The notes under the pieces are model-generated. The model was not told the DNA's origin. It saw only the letters and a program-made list of their open reading frames with translations, and did not search any database. Shown in pieces: positions 8,712-16,566 of a stretch of DNA of 64,000 bases (positions are counted from its first letter, which is position 1; the number at the start of each line of letters is the position of its first letter). Position numbers and translations under genes: made by a program. The stretch comes from Serinicoccus kebangsaanensis. Its GTDB lineage: Bacteria > Actinomycetota > Actinomycetes > Actinomycetales > Dermatophilaceae. The stretch covers positions 31,344 through 95,343 of the forward strand of contig NZ_VSLG01000014.1 of the NCBI RefSeq assembly GCF_008919445.1, in the 5' to 3' direction.

Positions 8712-9596
8712 ATGCGGACGGTGTCCTTCGTCGGGCTGGGGGTGATGGGGCGCCCCATGGCCGTCAACCTCGTGCGCAGCGGCTTCGACGTGCGCGCCTT
8801 CACCCGCACCGCCGAGTCACGGGATCGTGCCCGGCAGGACGGGGTGCCGGTCGTCGACGCCCTGACCGAGCTGCACCCCGACCCCGACGTGGTGGTGACG
8901 ATGCTCCCCGACGGTCCGGACGTCCGCGCCGTCCTGCTCGCGGACGACCTGCCGCTGGGGACCTCCAGCCTGGTCGTCGACATGTCGACGATCGATCCGG
9001 CCGTGAGCCGCGAGGTCGCCGCGGAGCTGGGCGCCCGTGGCCACCGGGTCCTGGACGCGCCGGTCAGCGGTGGTGAGCAGGGCGCGATCGACGCCGTGCT
9101 GTCGATCATGGTCGGTGGCCGCGAGGAGGACCACGAGGAGGCGCTGCCCGTGCTCGAGGCCCTCGGCAGCACCGTCGTGCGGGTGGGGGAGACGGGGTCC
9201 GGGCAGGTCGTCAAGGCGGCCAACCAGCTGATCGTCGCCGGCAACCTGCAGCTGATCGCCGAGGCCCTGGTGTTCCTGGAGGCGCACGGTGTGGAGCTGG
9301 GCGCCGCGGTCGACGTCCTGGGCGGCGGCCTCGCCGGCAGCACCGCGCTCCACCGGAAGAGGGACGCCTTCCTGCAGCAGGACTACACGCCGGGCTTCCG
9401 GGCGGCGCTGCACGACAAGGATCTGCGGATCGCGCACGCCGCAGCGGGCGAGGCCGGCGTGGTGCTCCCGGTCGGAGGCGTCGTCCAGCAGCTGATGCGA
9501 TCGCTTGTGACCACCGGTGACGGCGGGTTGGACCACTCTGCGCTGCACCAGGTGGTGCGGCGGTTGTCCGGCCGGGAGCCGCCCCGCGACCGGTGA
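8712..9596 (+). CDS. NAD(P)-dependent beta-hydroxyacid dehydrogenase (3-hydroxyisobutyrate / tartronate-semialdehyde reductase family)
   Basis: 294-residue beta-hydroxyacid dehydrogenase. The Rossmann block FVGLGVMGRPMAVNL opens the protein, the substrate-binding signature DAPVSGGEQGA lies near residue 116, and the catalytic lysine is in GQVVKAANQ. GarR/GlxR-type tartronate-semialdehyde reductases and 3-hydroxyisobutyrate dehydrogenases share these motifs and cannot be separated by eye. It starts at ATG 8712 after AGGAGG and is the last gene of the + strand operon. Placed after the aldolase gene, it could reduce the aldehyde product. It faces the short-chain dehydrogenase with a 21-base gap. 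Confidence 0.88.
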   Translation: MRTVSFVGLGVMGRPMAVNLVRSGFDVRAFTRTAESRDRARQDGVPVVDALTELHPDPDVVVTMLPDGPDVRAVLLADDLPLGTSSLVVDMSTIDPAVSREVAAELGARGHRVLDAPVSGGEQGAIDAVLSIMVGGREEDHEEALPVLEALGSTVVRVGETGSGQVVKAANQLIVAGNLQLIAEALVFLEAHGVELGAAVDVLGGGLAGSTALHRKRDAFLQQDYTPGFRAALHDKDLRIAHAAAGEAGVVLPVGGVVQQLMRSLVTTGDGGLDHSALHQVVRRLSGREPPRDR

Positions 9597-9617
9597 GGGT
9601 GGACCCCGACGCCGAGC

Positions 9618-10391
9618 TCAGCGAGGAGGCATCCGCAGCGCGCCGTCCAGGCGGATGACCTCACCGTTGAGCATCGGGTTCTCGACGATGTGGGCGACGA
9701 GAGCGGCATACTCCTCGGGCCTGCCGAGACGGGAGGGATGCGGGACCATCGCCTCCAGCGCGTCCTTCACCTCCTCGCCGAGGCCGGCCATCATCGGCGT
9801 CTCGAAGACGCCCGGGGCGATGGTCATCACCCGGATCCCCTTGTCGGCCAGGTCGCGCGCGGCGGGGAGGGTCAGCCCGGCGACCCCGGCCTTGGAGCTG
9901 GCGTAGGCCGCCTGCCCGATCTGTCCCTCGAAGGCGGCGACGCTCGCGGTCATGACGATCACCCCGCGGTCGCCGTGCTCGGCGACGTCCGGCGCGTTGT
10001 CCGCCATCGCCTCGGCGGCGAGGCGCAGCACGTTGAAGGTCCCGACCAGGTTGATCTCGACCACGGTCCGGTATGCCTCGAGCTCGTGCACCCCGCGGCG
10101 GGACAGGACCCGGCCCGGGGTGGCGACGCCGGCGCAGTTGACGACGACGCGCAGCTCGCCGAGGTCGGTCGCCTTCCGGACCGCTGCGGCGACCTGCTCC
10201 TCGTCGCGGACGTCGGCGGGGGCGAAGGCGACCCGCTCGCCGAGGTCGGTCGCCAGCTCCTCGCCGCGACCCCCGGGCAGGTCGACGAGGACGACCCGCG
10301 CGCCGGCCTCCAGGAGTCGGCGCGCACTCTGCTCACCCAGGCCGCTCGCGGCGCCGGTGACGAGGGCGACCGTGCTGTCGGTGATCTGCAT
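9618..10391 (-). CDS. short-chain dehydrogenase (3-hydroxyacyl-CoA dehydrogenase type 2-like)
   Basis: 257-residue SDR. The cofactor motif TGAASGLGEQSARRL at the N-terminus, NCAG in the middle, and the catalytic Ser and YASSK in TASVAAFEGQIGQAAYASSK are all present. The overall sequence resembles type-2 3-hydroxyacyl-CoA dehydrogenases (HSD10-like), which oxidise 3-hydroxyacyl-CoA in beta-oxidation of straight or branched chains. The ATG at 10391 is preceded by GAAAGG. It lies 11 bases after the acyl-CoA dehydrogenase, so the two are probably co-transcribed and would supply the dehydrogenation steps flanking the hydratase encoded at 3077. Confidence 0.88.
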   Translation of the reverse strand: MQITDSTVALVTGAASGLGEQSARRLLEAGARVVLVDLPGGRGEELATDLGERVAFAPADVRDEEQVAAAVRKATDLGELRVVVNCAGVATPGRVLSRRGVHELEAYRTVVEINLVGTFNVLRLAAEAMADNAPDVAEHGDRGVIVMTASVAAFEGQIGQAAYASSKAGVAGLTLPAARDLADKGIRVMTIAPGVFETPMMAGLGEEVKDALEAMVPHPSRLGRPEEYAALVAHIVENPMLNGEVIRLDGALRMPPR

Positions 10392-10402
10392 GTCGATGCC
10401 TT

Positions 10403-11575
10403 TCAGGAGAGCAGGTGTCGGGAGATGACGACCCGCTGGATCTGGTTGGTTCCTTCGAAGATCTGCGTGACCTTGGCCTCGCGCATGAGGCGCTCGACGG
10501 GGAAGTCCGTCGTGTAGCCGTAGCCGCCGAGGACCTGGACCGCGTCCGTGGTGACCCGCATGGCGGCGTCGGTGGCGACCAGCTTGGCGATCGAGCACTC
10601 CTGGCTGTGCGGCAGCCCGGCGTCCTTGAGCCGGGCGGCGTGCAGGTAGGCCGCCCGGGCGGAACCGACCGCCGCGGCCATGTCGGCGAGGAGGAAGGCC
10701 AGCCCCTGGTTGCTCGCGACGGGCCGGCCGAACTGCTCCCGCTCGCCCGCGTAGCCGGTCGCGACCTCCAGCGCTCGCTGCGCCAGACCGGTCGCCGCGG
10801 CGGCGATGCCCAGGCGACCGGCGTCCAGGGCGGCCAGCGCGAGCGGCATACCCTGACCCTCCGCGCCGACCCGGTGGGATGCGGGCAGCCGCACACCGTC
10901 GAAGATGACCTCGCCGACCGTGTCGCAGTGCAGCCCCATCTTGCGCTCCGGCTCGGCGAAGGTGAGCCCCTCGGTGCCCGCCGGGACGTGGAAGCAGGAC
11001 AACCCGCGGCCGCCGTCGTCGGAGGTGCGGGCGAAGACGGTGTAGTAGTCGGCGTGCCCCGCGTGGCTGATCCAGGACTTGGTGCCGGTGAGGACGTAGT
11101 CGTCCCCGTCGCGCACGGCGCGGGTGCGGATCGACGCGACGTCGGAGCCGGCCTGCGGCTCGGACAGGCCGTAGGCACCCAGCTGGTCGCCGGACAGCAT
11201 GCCGTGCAGCCACTGCTCCTGCTGCTCGCGGGTGCCGGAGGTCGCCATCGGGAAGGCGGTGAGCGAGTGGACGGAGACGCCGACCGCCACGGACATCCAG
11301 CCGCGGGCGATCTCCTCGACCGCCTGGAGGTAGACCTCGTAGGGCTGGCCACCGCCGCCGAACTCCTCGGCATAGGGGAGCGACAGCAGGCCGGAGTGGC
11401 CCAGCATGGTGAAGATCTCGCGGGGGAAGCGCGCCTGCGCCTCGGCCTCGTCGACCTGGGGGAGCAGCTGCTCGTCGGCGATCTCGCGGACCAGGGCGAT
11501 CAGGTCGCGGGCCTCCTCCGTCGGGAGCACGCGGGGCACAGGCAGCATGCGGCGCACGATATCCGTGGACGCCAC
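10403..11575 (-). CDS. acyl-CoA dehydrogenase
   Basis: 390-residue flavin acyl-CoA dehydrogenase of the usual length. Family signatures include ALTEPQAGSD-like GLSEPQAGSDVASI, the FAD-loop region VLGGYGYTTDFPVERLMREAK, and the catalytic glutamate in IFEGTNQIQR near the C-terminus. It introduces the 2,3 double bond into acyl-CoA in the cytoplasm. The GTG start at 11575 was chosen because GGGGGTGA lies just upstream; an ATG at 11548 has no ribosome site. It is transcribed ahead of the SDR. A four-unit 22-bp repeat lies immediately upstream of the start. Confidence 0.9.
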   Translation of the reverse strand: MASTDIVRRMLPVPRVLPTEEARDLIALVREIADEQLLPQVDEAEAQARFPREIFTMLGHSGLLSLPYAEEFGGGGQPYEVYLQAVEEIARGWMSVAVGVSVHSLTAFPMATSGTREQQEQWLHGMLSGDQLGAYGLSEPQAGSDVASIRTRAVRDGDDYVLTGTKSWISHAGHADYYTVFARTSDDGGRGLSCFHVPAGTEGLTFAEPERKMGLHCDTVGEVIFDGVRLPASHRVGAEGQGMPLALAALDAGRLGIAAAATGLAQRALEVATGYAGEREQFGRPVASNQGLAFLLADMAAAVGSARAAYLHAARLKDAGLPHSQECSIAKLVATDAAMRVTTDAVQVLGGYGYTTDFPVERLMREAKVTQIFEGTNQIQRVVISRHLLS

Positions 11576-11590
11576 GTCACCCCCTAACCC

Positions 11591-11678
11591 GACCGGCCGC
11601 ACGGTTTGCTGCGACCGACCGCGCGGTTCGCGTCGACCGACCGCGCGGTTCGCGTCGACCGACCGCACGCTGTGCGCG
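11591..11678. repeat. four tandem 22-bp units
   Basis: Units at 11591-11612, 11613-11634, 11635-11656 and 11657-11678. The two middle units are identical (each begins GACCGACCGCGCGGTTCGCG) and the outer ones diverge. The array sits between modC and the start of the acyl-CoA dehydrogenase gene, in that gene's upstream region, so it may hold operator sites; nothing in the sequence proves it. Confidence 0.8.
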
Positions 11679-11720
11679 CTGTGCGCATACGGCGCGCGGT
11701 CGGCCGAGGTGGAGGGAGGG

Positions 11721-12884
11721 TCAGGCGGGGTAGGTGTGGATCTCGGTGGCCTTGACCGCCGCCCAGAGCTGCTGGCCCCGGGTGATCCCGAGGGCCGCGA
11801 CGGCGCCGAGAGTCACCTCGGCGACCAGGTCCACCCCGCCACCGAGGTGGACACGCGCCCGTTGACCGGTGACGGTGACGGAGTCGACACGCAGCTGCCA
11901 CAGGTTGCGCGCCGAGGTCGTGGGACGTGCGGTGAACAGCGCCACCGCCTCGGGGTTCACCGTCGCCCACACCTGCTCACCCGGGCCGGCGCCGGCAGGG
12001 GGTTCGGCGAGCACGAGCGAGGAGCCGGCGAGGCGCACCGTCCAGCCCTCGTCCACGCTGGTGCGCGAACGGTGTGTCACATCCGTCGTCCCGGCGACGG
12101 ATGTGACACACCGTTCGCGCACCAGGGTCCCGGAGAGCAGGTTGAGGCCGACGAGCGAGGCGACGTATGCCGTGCGCGGCCGCGCGACCACGTCGGCCGG
12201 GGTGCCGGTCTGGGTGACCCTCCCGGCCTCGAGGAAGACCAGCTGGTCCGCCAGGGTGAGCGCGTCGAGCGGGTCGTGCGAGGTCAGCACCGTGACGCCG
12301 GGGTAGTCGCGCAGCCGCCGCGCCAGATCGGCCCGGGTCCGGGTGCGGGTGTCGGGGTCGAGGGCGGAGAGCGGCTCGTCCAGGAGCAACAGCTCGGGGT
12401 CGGTGGCCAGCGCCCGGGCCAGCGCGGCCCGTTGCGCCTGGCCGCTGGAGACCTCTCCCGGACGCCGCCGGGCGAGCTGCTCCAGGCCGACCCGCGCCAG
12501 CTCCTCCCGGGCGCGATCCCGGGCGGCGGCGCGCGGCATACCCCTGGAGCGGGGGCCGAAGGCCACGTTGTCGAGCAGGGTGAGGTGCGGGAAGAGCATC
12601 GGCTCCGCCAGCACCAGGCCGACCCCGCGGCGCTCCGGGGCCAGGTGCACCCCGTCGCCGGACCAGCGTGCCGGGCCACGGTCGACGTGACCGCGGGTGA
12701 GCGGCGTGAGCCCGGCCAGGGCGGTGAGCGCCGTGGTCTTGCCCGAGCCGTTCGGGCCCAGCAGCGCGGTCACGCCGAGCGGGGTCTGCAGCTCGACGTC
12801 CAGCACGAAGTCGCCCCGGTCCACGACGAGGTGCGCGTCGAGGGCCGGTGCGAAGGACGACCGGGGCGGGTGCACCGGCGTCAC
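11721..12884 (-). CDS. modC: molybdate ABC transporter ATPase with palindromic in-frame insertion
   Basis: 387-residue ATPase that energises molybdate uptake. Walker A GPNGSGKTT, signature SSGQAQRAALARAL, Walker B LLLLDEPLSALD and switch LTSHDPLDAL are intact, followed by the MOP/TOBE-type C-terminal region that binds oxyanion. The GTG start at 12884 overlaps the modB stop (GTGA). Residues about 254-276 are encoded by a 68-base palindrome and have no counterpart expected in ModC; they fall at the junction between the ABC and TOBE regions, where an insertion could be tolerated. The gene is last in the mod operon. Confidence 0.92.
   Translation of the reverse strand: MTPVHPPRSSFAPALDAHLVVDRGDFVLDVELQTPLGVTALLGPNGSGKTTALTALAGLTPLTRGHVDRGPARWSGDGVHLAPERRGVGLVLAEPMLFPHLTLLDNVAFGPRSRGMPRAAARDRAREELARVGLEQLARRRPGEVSSGQAQRAALARALATDPELLLLDEPLSALDPDTRTRTRADLARRLRDYPGVTVLTSHDPLDALTLADQLVFLEAGRVTQTGTPADVVARPRTAYVASLVGLNLLSGTLVRERCVTSVAGTTDVTHRSRTSVDEGWTVRLAGSSLVLAEPPAGAGPGEQVWATVNPEAVALFTARPTTSARNLWQLRVDSVTVTGQRARVHLGGGVDLVAEVTLGAVAALGITRGQQLWAAVKATEIHTYPA
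12058..12125. repeat. 68-bp perfect palindrome inside modC
   Basis: Two 31-bp arms (12058-12088 and 12095-12125) are exact reverse complements around a 6-base centre. The element is read in frame through modC. Because it is a palindrome, both strands encode nearly the same peptide. A diverged, truncated copy lies at 62531-62584 at the end of menD, so this is a dispersed element and not a feature native to modC. Confidence 0.92.
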
Positions 12885-13714
12885 CGGAGCCACCGTGTGC
12901 GCAGGACGCCGAGCACCACGACGCTCACCGCGAGCATCACCACCGAGAGGGCGATCGCGGCCTGCGGATCCTGCTCCAGGGCGGCGTAGACCCCCAGCGG
13001 AGCGGTCTGGGTGCGGCCGGGGAAGCTCCCGGCGAAGGTGATGGTAGCGCCGAACTCGCCGAGCGCCCGGGCCCAGGCCAACGCCGAGCCAGCGGCGATC
13101 CCCGGGAGGACCATGGGGACCACCACGGTGAAGAAGGTGCGCAGCGGACCGGCCCCGAGCGTGGCCGCCACCTGGTCGTAGCGCCGGTCCAGGCCGCGCA
13201 TCGACCCCTCGACCGCGACGACGTAGAACGGCAGGGCGACGAAGAGCTCGGCCATGACGACCGCGACCGTCGTGAACGGCACGGTGATGCCGAACCACGC
13301 CTCCAGCGGCCCGCCGAGCACGCCACGGCGGCCCCAGGCCATGAGCAGCGCCACGCCGCCCACCACCGGCGGGAGCACGAGCGGCACGGTGACGAGGGCG
13401 CGCGCCCAGGCGGTCAGCCGGTGGTCGGACCGCGCGAGCTGCCAGGCCAGCGGTGTGCCGAGCAGCCAGACGAGCACCATCGTCGCGCTGGTGGTGACGG
13501 CTGACAGGCGGAGCGACTGGCCCACCACCGGCGCGGCCAGGTGCGTGCCCAGGTCCGGCCAGTCGACGCGGAGCAGCAGCGCCGCGAGCGGGAGCAGGAT
13601 GAAGGTCAGACCGATGCCGGCGGCGACCCGGAGCGACCAGGAGGAGCTGGGGGCCACGCTGCCGGCAGCTCGGGATGCCGCTCGGTGCGGTGCCGCCCGG
13701 GAGGTCTGCCTCAC
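12881..13714 (-). CDS. modB: molybdate ABC transporter permease
   Basis: 277-residue membrane protein with about six spans. The permease coupling loop appears around DQVAATLGAGPLRTFFTVVVP, and ALAWARALGEFGATITFAGSFPGRTQT is highly characteristic of ModB. The GTG start at 13714 overlaps the modA stop. It forms the transmembrane channel between the ModA lipoprotein and the ModC ATPase, with translationally coupled genes on both sides. Confidence 0.94.
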   Translation of the reverse strand: MRQTSRAAPHRAASRAAGSVAPSSSWSLRVAAGIGLTFILLPLAALLLRVDWPDLGTHLAAPVVGQSLRLSAVTTSATMVLVWLLGTPLAWQLARSDHRLTAWARALVTVPLVLPPVVGGVALLMAWGRRGVLGGPLEAWFGITVPFTTVAVVMAELFVALPFYVVAVEGSMRGLDRRYDQVAATLGAGPLRTFFTVVVPMVLPGIAAGSALAWARALGEFGATITFAGSFPGRTQTAPLGVYAALEQDPQAAIALSVVMLAVSVVVLGVLRTRWLR

Positions 13715-14484
13715 GACGCTGCGGGGGCTGCACCGAAACCGGCGTCGGTGAGGATCGTCTGGGCCGCCTCTGAGACGAGGTGGTCGACGAAGTCCTGGGC
13801 CAGCTCCTGGTCGGAGACGGCGAGAGCCGGGTAGCGGTTGACGACGTTGCGCTCGGCGGGGATCGGCACACCGGCCACCCGGTCAGGGGCGGCAGCCACG
13901 TCGGTGCGGTAGACGAGCCCTGCGTCGACCTCCCCCAGCTCGACCTTGGTCAGGGTGGCGCGCACGTCGGGCTCGTAGGAGGCGATCTGCGGTGTCAGAC
14001 CCTCCTGCGCGAAGAGCTCCGCGGCGGCGCTGCCGCACGGCACCTGCTCGGCGCACGCCACGACGGTCAGACCGGGGTCGGAGAGGTCGTCGAGCCCGCT
14101 GACGCCTCCCGGGTTGTCGACCGGCACGGCGATCTCGAGCTGGTTGGTGGCGAAGAGGGTGACCTCGCCGTGCCGGTGCTCGTCCGCGAGCGGCTCCAGC
14201 GAGCCTTCGCCGGCGAGTGCCAGGACGTCGGCACCGGCGCCCTGGTTGACCTGCTGCACCACGGTGGAGCTGGCCGCGAAGCTCATCTCGACGGTCACCC
14301 CGGGGTGGTCCCCCTCGAAGCCGTCGGCGATCGGCTCGAAGACGTCGGTGAGGGAGGCGGCCGCCACGACCGTCAGGGTGAGGGCCTCGGCCGGGGCGCC
14401 GGAGCTGTCCTGGCCGGCGGCGCAGGCGCCGAGAAGCAGCAGGGCGGCGGCGCCGAGAGCGGCGGCTCGCCGCGCTGCCCTCAC
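13711..14484 (-). CDS. modA: molybdate-binding lipoprotein
   Basis: 257-residue periplasmic-type binding protein. It has a signal peptide with lipobox LLLGAC (cysteine about residue 21), then VVAAASLTDVFEPIADGFE, the ModA N-terminal motif, and SFAASSTVVQQVNQGAGADV with serines that contact the oxyanion. VDAGLVYRTDV near residue 200 supplies the typical tyrosine ligand. The GTG start at 14484 overlaps the regulator stop. It captures molybdate (or tungstate) for ModB-ModC. Confidence 0.94.
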   Translation of the reverse strand: MRAARRAAALGAAALLLLGACAAGQDSSGAPAEALTLTVVAAASLTDVFEPIADGFEGDHPGVTVEMSFAASSTVVQQVNQGAGADVLALAGEGSLEPLADEHRHGEVTLFATNQLEIAVPVDNPGGVSGLDDLSDPGLTVVACAEQVPCGSAAAELFAQEGLTPQIASYEPDVRATLTKVELGEVDAGLVYRTDVAAAPDRVAGVPIPAERNVVNRYPALAVSDQELAQDFVDHLVSEAAQTILTDAGFGAAPAAS

Positions 14485-14876
14485 GCCGGCACCCCGACGC
14501 TGACGTTGGTGGCCTTGACCGACGCGATCGCCACCGAGCCGACCTCCAGGCCCATCTCCCGGACCGCCTCGGTCGACAGCAGCGAGACCAGCCGGAACGG
14601 CCCGGCCTGGATGTCCACCTGGGACATCACGGCGTCGCTGACGATGCGGGTCACCACGCCGCGCAGCTGGTTGCGCGGAGAGGAGGCGCCCACCGCTCCG
14701 ACCTCGGCCGGGTGCGCCTGCTCCTGGGCGAGCGCGGCGACGTCGGACCCCTCGACGACGATCCGTCCGTGCGGGTCCTTGCGGCTCGGCAGCCGCCCGG
14801 CCTCGATCGCTCGGCGGACGGTGTCGGTGGAGACGCCGAGCAGCTGGGACGCCTCCGAGACTCGCATCTGCGTCAT
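14481..14876 (-). CDS. HTH-TOBE molybdate-responsive DNA-binding protein
   Basis: 131-residue protein with an N-terminal MerR/excisionase-like helix-turn-helix (RVSEASQLLGVSTDTVRRAI, residues about 5-24) and a C-terminal TOBE/Mop domain (from about residue 66, NQLRGVVTRIVSD...ATNVSVGVPA). Mop domains bind molybdate, so the protein probably senses it and regulates the mod genes that follow with a GTGA overlap. The ATG at 14876 lies 7 bases after a TAGAGT -10 box, suggesting a leaderless message. It could instead be a molybdate storage protein with a relic HTH. Confidence 0.85.
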   Translation of the reverse strand: MTQMRVSEASQLLGVSTDTVRRAIEAGRLPSRKDPHGRIVVEGSDVAALAQEQAHPAEVGAVGASSPRNQLRGVVTRIVSDAVMSQVDIQAGPFRLVSLLSTEAVREMGLEVGSVAIASVKATNVSVGVPA

Positions 14877-14883
14877 GAACAGG

Positions 14884-14912
14884 ACTCTAGACGCGCAGAT
14901 GCGCCCCAGCAA
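14884..14912 (-). promoter_or_regulatory. promoter of the mod operon
   Basis: On the minus strand: -35 TTGCTG (14907-14912), a 17-base spacer, and -10 TAGAGT (14884-14889), ending 7 bases before the ATG of the HTH-TOBE gene. Spacing and sequence fit a housekeeping sigma factor promoter giving a leaderless transcript. Confidence 0.65.
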
Positions 14913-14939
14913 GCCCACCGCCGCCCGCAGACCAACGTC

Positions 14940-14991
14940 GGGATAGCACAACCCTCATCGGGAAGTTCACCGATGAAGGTTGTGCTATCCC
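14940..14991. repeat. dispersed palindromic repeat, copy 1
   Basis: 22-bp arms 14940-14961 and 14970-14991 with one mismatch and an 8-base loop; the arm begins GGGATAGCACAACC. The same element, with matching flank ACCAACGTC, recurs in the opposite orientation at 28933-28984. Here it lies between the SGNH hydrolase stop and the mod promoter, so it could terminate transcription approaching the hydrolase gene's end. Confidence 0.88.
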
Positions 14992-14995
14992 GTGG

Positions 14996-15871
14996 TCACT
15001 CCCGGACGGGGCCGAGCTCGGGCCGCTTGGCTACCACGTGGTCGCCCGAGGAGCGGCCGGTGAGCCGCCGGTGCACCCAGGGCCCGGCATACTCCCTCGC
15101 CCAGCGCGCGTGACCGCGCATCGTCTCGACCGTGCCGGCCGGCGCCTGCGGCGGCAGCGGCACCCGCCAGTCCGCCTCGTCCGCGGTGTGCCCGAGCGCG
15201 ACGTAGGCGGTCAGCGCGATCCGCCGGTGCCCCTCGGGCGTCATGTGGATCCGGTCCTGCGCCCACATGCGCCAGTCCTTGAGGAAGTCGCACGCCCACT
15301 GGTTCAGGACGTAGCACCCGTGCCGCTGGGCGATCGACCAGATGTGCGCGATGTATGCCGCTGCGCGCCCCCGCGTGCGGCCGATGATGGGTGCGCCGGT
15401 CGGGTCGGTGGGTGTGGCCATGAGCACGTCGGCGCCGGTGGCGCGGATCCTGGCCACCGCCGCGTCCAGCTGGGCGGCGAGGGCGTCGATGTCGGCCTTC
15501 GGGCGCAGGATGTCGTTGCCCCCGCCGACGATGCTCACCAGGTCCGGCTGCAGGGCCAGCGCCGCGTCCAGCTGCGGCCCGGCGACGTCGGCCAGCTTGC
15601 GGCCCCGCACCGCGAGGTTGGCGTAGGAGAAGTCCTCGGCGTGCGTCGAGAGCAGCGCCGCGAGCCGGTCGGCCCAGCCGACGTAGGCGCCGGGGGTGTG
15701 CGGGTCGGGGTCGCTCATGCCCTCGGTGAAGGAGTCGCCGACGGCGACGTAGCGGGTCCAGGCCCGGGCCACCGGTCGGATGCTGCCCGCGCCCCCGTGC
15801 ACGGTCGGCCCGACGTCGCCGTGCACCAGGCGCAGCGGGTGCTCGTGCGGGGCCGAGGTCCCCTCGGTCAC
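14996..15871 (-). CDS. SGNH/GDSL-type hydrolase (lipase/esterase family)
   Basis: 291-residue esterase-fold protein. Block [18 protein letters not shown] carries the nucleophile serine, block III is GGGNDILRP, and block [15 protein letters not shown] supplies the Asp-His pair. No signal peptide is seen, so it is probably cytoplasmic. The GTG start at 15871 overlaps the uracil-DNA glycosylase stop, giving a two-gene operon. Actinobacterial members of this kind are annotated as SGNH hydrolases; the ester substrate is unknown. Confidence 0.88.
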   Translation of the reverse strand: MTEGTSAPHEHPLRLVHGDVGPTVHGGAGSIRPVARAWTRYVAVGDSFTEGMSDPDPHTPGAYVGWADRLAALLSTHAEDFSYANLAVRGRKLADVAGPQLDAALALQPDLVSIVGGGNDILRPKADIDALAAQLDAAVARIRATGADVLMATPTDPTGAPIIGRTRGRAAAYIAHIWSIAQRHGCYVLNQWACDFLKDWRMWAQDRIHMTPEGHRRIALTAYVALGHTADEADWRVPLPPQAPAGTVETMRGHARWAREYAGPWVHRRLTGRSSGDHVVAKRPELGPVRE

Positions 15872-16545
15872 GGCAGCCTCCAGTCGATCGGCTCGCCACC
15901 CTGCTGGCGCAGCAGCTCGTCCGCCCGGCTGAACGGGCGGCTGCCGAAGAAGCCGTTGCGGGCGGACAGCGGGGAGGGGTGGGCGCTCTCCACCCGCGGG
16001 ACGTCGCCGAGCCGCGGCGCGAGGTTGCGGGCGTCCCGGCCCCAGAGGATCGCGACCAGGGGCCCGCCTCGCCGGACGAGGGCGTCGATCGCCAGGTCGG
16101 TGACCTGCTCCCACCCCTTGCCGCGGTGGCTGGCCGGTGTGCCGGGGCGGACGGTGAGGACGCGGTTGAGCAGCATCACCCCGGCGTCGGCCCAGGGAGA
16201 CAGGTCGCCGTTCCTGGGTCGCGGCACGCCCAGGTCGTCGACCAGCTCGGTAAAGATGTTCTGCAGGCTGCGGGGGATGGGCGAGACGTCCGGCGCGACG
16301 GAGAAGCTGAGGCCGACCGCGTGCCCGGGCGTGGGATACGGGTCCTGCCCCACGACGAGCACGCGCACGGCGTCCAGCGGACGGGTGAAGACGCGGAGCA
16401 CGTGCGGTCCGCCAGGCAGGTAGCCGCGCCCGGAGGCCACCTCGCCGCGGAGGAACTCGCCCAGTTCGGCGACCGTCTCCTCCGCGGGGGCGAGAGCCTC
16501 GGCCCAGGTGGGATGCACCAGCTCGCGCAGCGGGGTCGGGGTCAC
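15868..16545 (-). CDS. ung: uracil-DNA glycosylase, family 1
   Basis: 225-residue base-excision repair enzyme that removes uracil from DNA. The water-activating motif [18 protein letters not shown], the [22 protein letters not shown] stretch, and the DNA-intercalation motif [13 protein letters not shown] are all intact, so it should be active. It starts at GTG 16545. It leads the SGNH hydrolase gene by a 4-base overlap. A 32-bp repeat array lies just upstream, between it and the divergent DUF3263 gene. Confidence 0.96.
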   Translation of the reverse strand: MTPTPLRELVHPTWAEALAPAEETVAELGEFLRGEVASGRGYLPGGPHVLRVFTRPLDAVRVLVVGQDPYPTPGHAVGLSFSVAPDVSPIPRSLQNIFTELVDDLGVPRPRNGDLSPWADAGVMLLNRVLTVRPGTPASHRGKGWEQVTDLAIDALVRRGGPLVAILWGRDARNLAPRLGDVPRVESAHPSPLSARNGFFGSRPFSRADELLRQQGGEPIDWRLP

Positions 16546-16566
16546 CCGCCCAGGGTATGCCGTCGC

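Noticed and set aside
5590..9596. Naming the aldolase and reductase garL/garR of galactarate catabolism
   Set aside because: No glucarate or galactarate dehydratase is present and the CoA enzymes do not fit that pathway.
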